NCBI GenBank assembly: GCA_049487715.1
Contig: CP150558.1
Coordinates: 434,001-498,000 of the forward strand
Direction of reading: 5' to 3'
Length of the DNA: 64,000 bases
Source: Pycnococcus provasolii
Lineage: Eukaryota > Chlorophyta > Pseudoscourfieldiophyceae > Pseudoscourfieldiales
This document shows, in pieces, positions 53,989-64,000 of this stretch (position 1 is its first letter; the number at the start of each line of letters is the position of its first letter). Under the pieces are notes generated by a model. It searched no databases and was not told the origin of the DNA. It saw nothing but the letters and a program-made list of their open reading frames with translations. The position numbers and the translations under genes were made by a program.

Positions 53989-56900
53989 CTAATTGATAAG
54001 CTTGTGGGTTTCGAGCTTCACCGGAGTCTGAGATCGGAGCCGAGAGGTCTCCGAATGATTCAAGGCTTGCCGGAATCCGCGAGGTCCACTCGATGAGCCA
54101 ATCTCCTCCTCGAGCAATATCGACGAATCGTGAAGGCGGCTAACCCGTTCCGGCCAGGAGTTGAATTCGACAAATTCTTCATCGAGATGTTCAGTTTTCA
54201 CTCCCATCTCCTTATACAAGTCCCGTATCATGACAGCCTTTTGTGCAGACTGATGCGTGTTCGCCGCCTGTACATTCTTTACCTTTTCAACCTGTTCAAG
54301 CATGTAGCGCGGGTCCGATTCAAGCATTCTGACCAGTGCATTGGCACCTGTAGTTGGCTCGGTCATGTCGTCAAGATAATATAAGCTTTTGCGCATTGAG
54401 TAGCTTAAGGCACGCCACACGGCGCGTGATGCCTTCCGAAGACTGATCTGAAATAGTCGCCCGAGCGTGAGACGTTTGCGCGGACGTCCTGAATTTGGCA
54501 CCGCCCATCCTGGCACGTTGTTGATACAACGCCGCGCAATGCCATCCATTTCCATGTTTGCACTCAGCGTATCAGAAGCCAAAGAGCACAGTCCACGCGC
54601 GTTGTCTCTCGCGCGCATCAGCACGACGTTAACAAGACCGAGTCCTGTAGATCGATTAATCTCATCACCTGGAGGGTGGCCAAAGTCCTTCACAATTTCA
54701 CGGGCCATCTGCAGGCACGCCTTCTTGCCCAAGATCTTCCGCCCCTTCTCACTGAGACGAATCGACGATACCAGTGCTTCCTCATCTGGCTGATCGAGGT
54801 GTTCGAAGAGCATGACGTCCAGTACGGACAAGTCAAGGCGCGCTGATAGCTCGGCCATGCTTTCAATGTGCATCGCCTTCTGTAGTTGCATCGCTTGTGT
54901 GCTTAGACCCGATCGTGCATTCAAGACTTTATTCTTCGCTGCTTCCTTGTGATAATACTCCTGCAGTACGAAAAAAATCTGCGAGAGCCCCAACTCACCC
55001 AACGCTCCCATGGCAGGCACCTGCAACTCCCAGCGATCTTGCTGATTCATCCTCAGGTATCGTGCCGAGTCGGACTTTAAGCCACCATCATCGCTAAAAG
55101 GTCCACTATTGCTTGATTTCTCTTGAATTTCAATGTTGCCGGAACCGTTCAAGGAACTGCTATCCTCCCCACCGTCCGAGAAATGGAACGTGACAGCTTC
55201 GGACTCATCATTCCGTGGTGACGAAGCATCGAACGCAGCAACAAGGTCAAGCTTACGGCCGATATAGGACTCCAAGCTTTTTCGCTTTGACTCCAAGTGC
55301 TCATCAATCGTGAACAGACCACTTGATGTCGATGCATGGACCGACGTTCGGAATCCACGAGGCGCACCAGGCGACCCGTCGAGGAACTTTGGGTTCAGCG
55401 ACAGCACGTACGCGCTAAAGTTGCGCCAGCCGAAGGTGTAGAGTACTGCACTGATATGTGTGCGCACTCTGGCCATCAGCGAGCCAGTTCCCAAAAGCGT
55501 ACGCGCTTCTACTTCCGCAGCAGACTCCGTCGCTAACCTTAACTCGGTATTGTTACGCCGTCGCTCACGCTCCTCAGAAAATAGATCGGTGAAGATTGCA
55601 ACCATGAACTGGATGATGAGGAAAAAGGTTGCTAACGGGAACACCCAGTACACAAGCGAGATCGATAAGTATTCCTCCGCGGTCAACACCACGTTTTTAT
55701 CCTTCCCGAAAAGAAGCGTATGCGTGATACCCATCACTTCGCCCAACTGGAATTCGCCCGTAAATTCGATGGACGATAGCATCGTCCGGTACGTCTCAAG
55801 GCGGTCTCCCACGACAAGATGCAACGCGAAGCCGCATCCAACACAATACAATAACATCACGACAGCAAGCATAAGAACAGGATCTATGGATCTCTGCATT
55901 GCGCGCATCAAAGGAAAGAATCCCTCGAAGTATCCCATGAGACGAGAGATGTTGGCAACGATCAGCATAACGATGGGTATTTGCACCATACTGTACGTGT
56001 AGTACAGCATCCCCATGTCATCGACATATTGCAAAAAATCCAAGAAAGTCTTTGCCTCAGAGGCATCACGCGACAGCTGGTGGCGGAATGCTCCAAGCGG
56101 GTACCCCTCCAATGGAGCTGGAGCATCCCCTCGTCGCCTTGGTAGCAGAATTCGAGCATCAGATGATATTTGATCGTACCAGCGATAACTACTATCGTAA
56201 GAGAGTTGCTCCGAGAAGCGAAAGTTGAAAGCGAAACGCATCGAATATCCAACGACTAGAAGTGCGGGTGCCACAAAGTTAGTCGTTTCGCGAGCCACAT
56301 CCCATACACCGATGGTGAAGGTGCGACGCACAATCACCCCAGTCTCGCGCTTGATCTTAGCATTCTTCTTGTCAAGCATGTAAAGAAGAAAGTTGAGCAA
56401 GCTGTTCAGGCAGAGAAACAACGAGGCCGTTGCAATGGACACATCGACGGCAAACAGGATGCGCTTCTCGCTCGAACCTTCGAAGTAATGGTCAAGAGGA
56501 ATTGTGCGCAAGTCAACGTCTGGGTGGATCCCGCCGTCAGGCTGGAAGTTGAATTTCACGCGCAGGTCCACAATCGCATTCGCCTTAGTGTGATGCATGG
56601 GAATGCGCATCGTTACGCTCTTTGTCTTTCCATCCAAGTAGCGTGCTGCTCGCAGGTACCACATCAAACGCCTAATCGCCGCCTCGCTTGCTGTGGCGTC
56701 TAAAAACACATCCCATCCTCCGCCAAGCTCTTCGTCACGATAAAACGCATAAGGTGTATTCGTTGCTGATAGTTCAGTAGTCGTATTGTAGAATACACCC
56801 ATAAACTGACCAAGCTTTGGATCATACAACAGTGGCTCTTGCTCATCGTTGTTGAGTCGAGTAGCTGCAAACATCGGGTCGACTCCATACGCGTTGACAT

Positions 56901-57337
56901 TCTTCGCTTGAGTGCAGAAATCCTTTGGAAAATGCAACGAGTCAAATCGACCGCCTTTCGTACTCACTGGGCAACCAAGTTTAATCTCAGTTCTGTCCTG
57001 GTATAGCAACACCCCTCCAATGATGCGCATCGCGTCGCCAGCTCCAACAGTGCGAGGCTTGGCGTATCTTCCGTAGAAGAGCTCGGCCATCTGCATCGAT
57101 TGAAAATCGTCATCCAGGGTGTTGTAGCCAGCCCAAATTTCTTCCGTGTCAATCTTTTCCAAGTCCTTTTTATCAATCTGAAGGGGGCCCTTAGAGCTTC
57201 TTCCACCAGCGCGCAGAAGCTTACGCGCAGTCACGCGAGTAGTTGTTTGATTATCCGTTGAAGAGGTTGTTGTTGTTGTTGTTGTTGTCGTTGTCGTTGT
57301 CGTTGTTGCAACTGCTGCTGTCGTGGTCGTGGTCGAA

Positions 57338-57371
<34 letters not shown>

Positions 57372-60300
57372 AAGTCGTGGTCGTTGTTGTCGACGACGCG
57401 TTCAGCACCTGCTGCGGTGGAAGCACCGAATAGAAGGTGTGCCGTGCACCTTGCACACCACGATTGCACTCGGGAACATTGCTTTTTGTCACCTGATCAG
57501 CACGTGCAATAACATTCAATGCCCGAGACGTGATTTCCTCGAGCTCGCGCGCTGCGTCGTCAAGAGACAGTGCGGTATTACCCGCATCGAAAGTCTCCGA
57601 CAAGGTTTCGAGTGCCTGTGCAAGCGAAACTGTCAGATCGAGCAACTCCTCACCTTTTGCCAAAATTATGCTCTGCTCAACCTTCGTGGAATTGAGCATA
57701 TCGTCAAACAATTCGACAACGGATGAGGCGGACGATGTGACTGACAGGGCATCGACAAGGCTTGTCGCACCCAGCACTTCGGCACGCGAATCCTCAATTC
57801 TCCGAAGCAGTGCCTCCGTCCCTCTCTGCAGAGCCGTGAGGCGCCGCGCCTCTGCCTCAGGGCCAGATGACGGTGGACTGCTCTCGATTGCACCCACAAC
57901 AACAAGATCGTCGTCTTCTTGGAGAGAGCGCGCGCGACGCCGAGACATCTTCTCAATCACAGCATTCACCGTGACCTCGCTATCACCACTCTCGGAGTTG
58001 GGAACCGCGGTGCACTCAAGAATGCGAGTGTGCCCACGCGTGTATCCTATCTTAGACGCCACATCCTCTCTCACCGCGGCGCTTTCCTCTGTCGTCGAGT
58101 CCAGAAGCGTGGAGCACCTCGTGCCATTCACGCGTACGCGGTAATTTGCCGAAGCACCTTCCACTACTCGAAACTGCACGCGATCAAGGACACCTTCACG
58201 ACCATCTTTATCGTAGGATTTCAGAACAAAGTCGTACGCACCTGGCGCGCACAGGCCATCGACAAGAGAAGCGTCTGTGCACTCCGACGATGATCCGACT
58301 GCCACAAGAGTAGCGCTCATGTCGCCATCCACAGCGTCGATTGCGGTAGCGATGCACTCAGGAAAACTTGCGCCTTCTACAACGCAACCACGAAGCATGC
58401 CACCTGGACTCTTCGCACCGTACAGCAGCACGAAGGGCATCTCCGCCGGGGCGCGTAGCGCCACCACTGGCCCAAATCCATCATCAACGCCGCCCGCAGA
58501 TGACGGAAGACTGTTCTGGAGAGCCTCAAGCTTTTCGCAAGTCATTGTCTCGCACCGACCGTTTGGATCATTTGCTGGGCACCAGTGCTGGCCCTCTGGG
58601 CACGGTTCAATGAGCGTCACGGTTCGCACGTCACTAGCGTAAGCACCTGCAGAGTCAAATGCCATAAAGTTGATTACGAACGTTGATTGCACCGTCGCGC
58701 TCGTGTTGAGACAGCCAGCCAAACCCTTCGACTGGAACTCATGGCCTGGACATCCAACATCCAGGCAGTCATCTGGTGGGCATGACAGCAGCTTGGCGCC
58801 AAGATCCCCGTCTTCGTTGTCCACGGCGTTCGCACCAGCCTCGCAAGGCGCCTCGTCCGACGATGCCGTGCCATCGGGGCAACGTTCGTACTTCGTGAAA
58901 CGCTTCAACTTGATTGCCTTCGAGCCGATGAGCACGACGCTGGGTGGCTGATTGCTGGGGGCTGGATCAGCACCGAGAGTATCGCTGTTAGAGCCAAAAT
59001 CTCCCTCGCACGGTGCGCCATCCTTCGTGCACGTCACACCGTCTGCACACCGCGTTTCCCCCGCTGAACAGCCCGCGAGAACTACAATGGTACGCTTCAC
59101 CTGAGCAACATTGCCCGCGCTGTCCTCGACGACGTAGTTAACCTCGTAGGTGCCAGCATCGCTGATGCCACAGCCTTCGAGCCCAACTTTCGCATATTCC
59201 TTATTGCATGTCATCACAAATGCCGAGAGGTCACCATCCTCTTTATCTGATGCAACAACGCCTCGGTCACACTTTGACGACAAGGGCTCGCCTGTCGGGC
59301 ATTTGACGTACGCCTGCCCTGCATCGATCTCCACCTTCGCGAGGCCTTGCAGCACGATCGTTGGCGCCTCGTCTGGCTCCTTTGTGGGTGCATCTTCATC
59401 AGTGCCTACATCCACTGTTCCCGCGCTCTTACAGAATCCGTCAGACGACGAACAGCTTCCATCTTCACAAAGCACAGAGCCCTGCTCAGGACACTTGGGT
59501 GTCACCGTAATCCATCTTTGCACTTCCTCCGCGTTGTTGCCGCTCTTGTCGCCACAGTTGTAGATAACAATTGCAGGTTTGCCATCCGCAGATGGCTCAC
59601 TCGTATCCACCTTATCTCCTCCACCAAACACGCTTACGCGCTCCTTGATGTCCTTCGTGCCGTCAAGGCAGACGTAGCCCGGCTCCTCGTACTTCTCGCC
59701 TTGCACAATAGACTCTGCCATCACTAGTTTGCCCGAAGTTGTGCGAGCAAGCTTGCTCTCAGAGTTTAGGGCAACAAGCGCGAGTTTCGGCGGCTCGGTG
59801 TCAACCTCAGGTTCAAATGCAGCCACGACGGGCTCATCTTTCGTCACGGTGGGCGACACTGTTGCGCAGGATCCGTACGCGCTGCAAACAGGCGGGTCGT
59901 ACTCCAGGCAAAGTTTCTCACTCTGACCAGTCTGCTGAGAGGCTTCCGCGCATGCGTCGCGAACGTGCACACGACGCGTCTTCGAATCCGCCTCATTTCC
60001 CGCACTGTCGACGCAAGTGTAGATCAGCACAAAGGGCGAAGTTGCCTGCGTCGGTTCCTCAGTCTTGACTTTTGCGATGCCTTCTGGAGGTTTCACGAAC
60101 AAAATGCCATCTCGGTCATCCATGCACGATGCGCCATCATCTTTATACTTCTCCATCTGGTCAACGAATACCTCCTCGTCGCCCTTCAGAGTCAGCACAG
60201 GATGAACAATATCGGGCGTCGCCGGGGGCGTCGCCGGGACATTCTCAGCCTCTGAATCCTCCTCGCTCACATCCGGAATCGCCTCGTCGGAAACCTCCGT

Positions 60301-63300
60301 GACCAAACCGGGTTGCGGCGGTGGAGGAAATGGAGGTGGGCTTGGAGACGGCGTGCCTGGTGGAGGAGCGGGCGGCGGATTTGGAGGGGGAGCGGGCGGC
60401 AAAGCTGGATTGGGTGGTGGCGGTGAAGGTATTGCAGGTGGCGGAGGTGCCGGCGGTGCCGAGGGAGGAGGTAGTGGTGGCGGCGATGGCGCAGGCGGAG
60501 GAGAAGGACTTGGCGGCAGAGGAGGAGGACTTGGCGGCTTTGGCGGCGGCGGGCTTGGCGGCGACGGGCTTGGCGGCAGCGGCGGCGATGGCATTGGGAA
60601 CGGTGGAGGTGATGGCGCCGGTGGCGGCGAAGGGCTCGTCGGTGGTGGTGCTGGCGGTGGCGGTGCTGGCAGCGGCGGCGGCGGTTGATTTGGCGGAGGG
60701 TTTGGCGGTGGCTGTAGCGGAGGGTTTGGCGGTGGCGCAAAGGGTGCGGGGGGTAACGCCTGCTGCACAGATCCGCTCGCAGCTACTCCAGTGACGCCAG
60801 TGAGGCCTGCGCTTACAAGCTGAGTGGACAATGAGCCGCTCTCGATAGCACTGATAAGACTCTCCGAGATGGCGGTTGGCTTTTCCTCGGGACCGAGCGC
60901 GATACGCATCGTGACTGTGACACCAACCTGTAGCGTGTGACGTCGTCGCGAGTCTGCGGGCGTAATGGAGGTGATGGTGATGGCGTCAGCGTCCAAGTTG
61001 AGGGTAGATGCAATGCCATCTTTAAATGCAGTCTGCTGAGGTCCCGAGAAAGTTGCCATGCTAATGCCCTGCAACGTCAGAGACGCAACGACAGATGCCA
61101 CTGCTGGTGGCGGCGGTGAAGGTGGAGGAGATGGAGGTGGAGATGGAGGTGGTGAAGGTGGAGGTGAAGGAGATGGAGGTGGAGATGGAGGTGGTGAAGG
61201 TGGAGGAGATGGAGGAGGAGATGGAGGTGGAGATGGAGGTGGTGAAGGTGGAGGAGATGGAGGAGGAGATGGAGGAGGAGATGGAGGCGGCGGCGAGCTC
61301 ACGTAGGAAATCACGAAGGTGCCGGGACGTGAAATACTGATCGATGCGGAGCAAGCGTTTCCTGTGCAATCAGTCGAGGGGATGGTGGACAGCTGCCACG
61401 AAGTAGGACTCACGGAATCGAGAATGAGCAAGTCTGGAGCACTCGTAGATGCACTCGTGTATGGAACCTTCAAAGTTGCCGGCGCGGTAAACAGCGCGAC
61501 TTGGCTTGTCACGAGCACGATCGGTGATGCGCGTGACCCAGGAAAGGATGCGGCGTCAGATTCGGCCAACTCCACCACAGCCGTTGTTTGGGCTGAATTA
61601 AACGAGTTCGCCGGAAACGTCAAAGTAACGTTGACAGGAAAGTTGCTCACTGTGGTACTAAGCGTGCCTCCTGTCGCATCAACGTCTTGAATGTCCGCCT
61701 TGAGGTACCCATTGAGCGTTGTGCATGCCGCGTCAGCGTCGTACCTACTTCGTGAATTCTGAGCGAGATGACGGCGGCGAGGGGGTGGGGGGATGCTGTG
61801 CTTTTGATCTTGAAGCCGACGACGCCTTCTTGAGCATCCAGATGGCGTGGTTGTCGGTTGCGTATACCACACTGTAAGACTGTTTGAGCAGTATACTCGC
61901 TTCTTATATCTGGTATCTGTATTCAGGCCTGTAATGCTTCCTGCGCGGTAGCCACCAGCATGGCCGTAATGCCATGACAGACGGTAGCCAGGATCTGAAG
62001 ACGCCGTATCTGCTGAATTCAGGCTAACCTGGGAATTCTTAGTGAACCCAAACGAGTTACTGTCCCATTTGTACCAGTAAGCTCCGTTTTTTAACGTCGG
62101 GGAATTCGAATTGGGAAGGCTGTTCAAGTCAGACACAGAGATGGCTGCTGAGACGATATGTTTATTATCCTGCGAATCATAGGCCATGAAGAGCGCGTAA
62201 GTGTAGGCACTGCATGAATTGACTTGTGTTGTATCTGATGAATAAGAGTATGGTTGGTCAGATTGCAGCGTCCAAGAGCCCACGCTCAAGGATTCTGCTT
62301 CGCAAATGGACATCGCACCCGAGGTGCTGGTACCTAGAACTGCTGGAGGTGGTGAAGGTGGAGGAGATGGAGGTGGAGATGGAGGTGGAGATGGAGGTGG
62401 AGGAGATGGAGGTGGAGATGGAGGTGGTGAAGGTGGAGGAGATGGAGGTGGAGATGGAGGTGGCGAAGGTGGAGGAGATGGAGGTGGAGATGGAGGTGGT
62501 GAAGGTGGAGGAGATGGAGGTGGAGATGGAGGTGGTGAAGGTGGAGGAGATGGAGGTGGAGATGGAGGTGGTGAAGGTGGAGGAGATGGAGGTGGAGATG
62601 GAGGTGGTGAAGGTGGAGGTGGAGATGGAGGTGGTGAAGGTGGAGGAGATGGAGGTGGAGATGGAGGTGGAGATGGAGGTGGAGATGGAGGAGGGAACGG
62701 CGGTGGCGGAGGTGCCTGAAATCCAGACCCGTCATTCGCAGCACAGTACGCGATGGATGCCTTCCAGCATGCTGCACTAGCCGCTGCATTCCCCATGACG
62801 CCCGCACATGCCGTGCAAGGGCAGTCTACGGTGCGGTATGCCACATCCGGACAATCGAAGGGGCAGGAGCCGTCCGAGTTCCAAATCGACGTCGAGCTCT
62901 GGAGCATCTTACGTCGGGGTGCGAACGCGGATAACTTGCGATGCGCTTGCTCCGCCGTGCCACCGAGTTCAGTCGCGTTGGATGTCTTCATGCCGCGCCG
63001 AACGCTCGCTTCGACGGGAAGCTGTATAGACGCTCGTTTCGGGGTTTCGCAGTAACCCCACGCTGACGCGTTCAGCACGACTCGTGTGCCAAGCGTTCCA
63101 TTCTCGGCAGCCTCACGAGCGGCGAGCACACCCTGCGAGTCAACGACGCCGCTGTCGAGCACCAGTCCCGCGGTGCGTCCCGCGGGGTCGCCGTCGACGC
63201 GAAGGTACCACTGGCCAGCTTTGAGCGTCGTCGCCTCGCTCGTTCCGCCCTCCCCCCTCGGGAAGGGCACGCCGCCAGCTGGGAACAGGCAGAGGTCGTC

Positions 63301-64000
63301 GTAGCCGGCACCTAGCCTGTCTTCGTCAATGCGGCAGAGGTTCCACGTCGCGACCTCCTGCAGCTGGTCCTCAGAGAGCGCGGGGTGGCGAAAGTCGTTC
63401 GTCACGCGCACGAGGGTGGGCACCGCGTCCTTTGCAACACCGCAGTCCGCGCGGCACCCGAACCGATCATTTCCGTAGCTCGGTTCCTCGTACGGCTCTT
63501 CGCAGATGCCGTCGCCACAGACGGGGTCGCGCCAGCCTGGCTGTACGGCGACTTTCAAGAGCCACGTGAGTGGGCCGTCGTGGCCGTTCACAGGCGCTCT
63601 GTCTTGTATCAGGGCGGCTGGCTTCACGTATTTGGTTATTGCGCGTTCCGTCGCTGTTCTCGCGCCATACATTTCATAAGGCCTTAGCTGCACCTGTATG
63701 AGCGCCAGGTACGTTGTTAAGAGTATGAACCACGCCACGAACCGGACGAACGGTGCGTATGTGTCGACGAGTCCTCGAAATTGCCTCGACGCGTTGACGA
63801 GCACGTCACTCCACGTGAATACGTCGTGTTTCAAGACTGCGACACGTCTTTGAGATGCGGTTTTTGCCAGCTTTGCCTGCTTCAAGTCGTTGAGGGTTGA
63901 GTAGAGCTGCGCGCTGCTCTTAAAGTCGCGCCATTCGAATGCTTTGCCCCGTGTTGTTTGAGGAGACGGCGACGACGACGACGCGTTCTTGTCGACTGAC
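53989..64000 (-). CDS. Giant polycystin-type (TRPP) cation channel, 5' end beyond window
   Basis: The frame is open from 53989 past 63885, where only a TTG occurs, to the window edge (WRDFKSSAQLY lies in the open extension), so the gene is partial at its 5' end. Counting from 63885: TM1 at ~46-66; a Cys-rich domain CGDGICEEPYEEPSYGNDRFGC (~121-150); SPPP blocks (~395-515, ~861-928, ~1048-1195); then five Cys-containing Ig-like repeats (~1210-1950) of the DxxDGD...YxVxDSAGN type; a Thr-rich stretch (~2161-2213); and the polycystin domain. TM2-TM6 lie at ~2475-2765 (VLMLAVVMLLYCVGC, LSISLVYWVFPLATFFLIIQFMVAIF). The C-terminal ~530 residues are cytosolic. Polycystins are calcium-permeable channels, often ciliary. 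The >2000-residue extracellular insertion between TM1 and TM2 is far longer than in PKD2. Confidence 0.88.
61090..61300. repeat. Coding minisatellite encoding SPPP repeats, second block
   Basis: GGAGGTGGAGATGGAGGTGG-type units in the polycystin gene. On the coding strand they encode Ser-Pro-Pro-Pro repeats; on the other strand Gly/Asp/Glu-rich frames, which are not genes. Confidence 0.8.
62340..62700. repeat. Coding minisatellite encoding SPPP repeats, first block
   Basis: About ten near-identical ~36-bp units (GGTGAAGGTGGAGGAGATGG plus a GGAGGTGGAGAT extension). A 36-bp unit is a multiple of 3, so unit gain or loss keeps the frame. Length polymorphism between strains is expected. Confidence 0.85.

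Noticed and set aside
62226-62780. Frame with MEVEMEVVKVEE repeats, and GDGGGEGG frames nearby
   Set aside because: Other-frame readings of the SPPP minisatellite.

Overview
The window is nuclear DNA of a eukaryotic microalga, most likely a small, intron-poor green alga (prasinophyte-like; Pycnococcus- or Chloropicon-type organisms would fit, but the species cannot be named from this sequence). Evidence: long uninterrupted eukaryotic reading frames, one clear GT-AG intron, UGUAA poly(A) signals behind several stops as in chlorophytes, plastid transit and thylakoid-lumen signals, Pro/Ser-rich wall-type proteins, and only eukaryotic protein families. No tRNA, rRNA or CRISPR was seen.

Layout, left to right. 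1-15.5 kb: Sel1-repeat protein (open at the left edge), proline-rich membrane protein, archaeal-type DHBP synthase (riboflavin), FACT subunit SSRP1 without an HMG box, a secreted protein, a Nudix hydrolase, a copper type II monooxygenase, ribosome-assembly factor PNO1, and a class I methyltransferase. 15.6-26.8 kb: voltage-sensor/PTEN phosphatase tail-to-tail with a CLC chloride/proton exchanger; a degraded stretch with a transposase-like fragment; tandem DJ-1 protein; two unrecognised proteins; a lumenal TPR protein. 27.9-42.3 kb: small mTERF-like protein, HFM1/MER3 meiotic helicase, NAA25 (NatB), sialidase-like type II membrane protein, EF-hand coiled-coil protein. 42.4-50.5 kb: a 233-bp MITE with intact target-site duplication, an ADP-ribosylglycohydrolase gene with an in-frame TGA and a SECIS-like downstream hairpin, a ROK-kinase/EF-hand/thioredoxin fusion, a Patched-like fragment, a two-domain retropepsin-like protease and a HERPUD-like ERAD protein. 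50.5-64 kb: a repeat-rich gap, atypical dual-specificity phosphatase, plastid flavodoxin, and a giant polycystin (TRPP) channel running off the right edge.

Genes alternate strand almost perfectly, giving convergent pairs with 50-360 bp between stops and divergent pairs sharing a promoter region. There is no operon-like functional clustering, but several products concern membrane potential, calcium and redox (VSP, CLC, polycystin, two EF-hand proteins, thioredoxin fusion, flavodoxin).

The two most unusual observations are (a) the candidate selenocysteine-containing ADP-ribosylglycohydrolase at 43513-44578 with a SECIS-like fold at 44662-44740, and (b) a complete voltage-sensing phosphatase at 15601-17529 in a green-algal context. 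Assignments come from reading motifs by eye; no database search was run.
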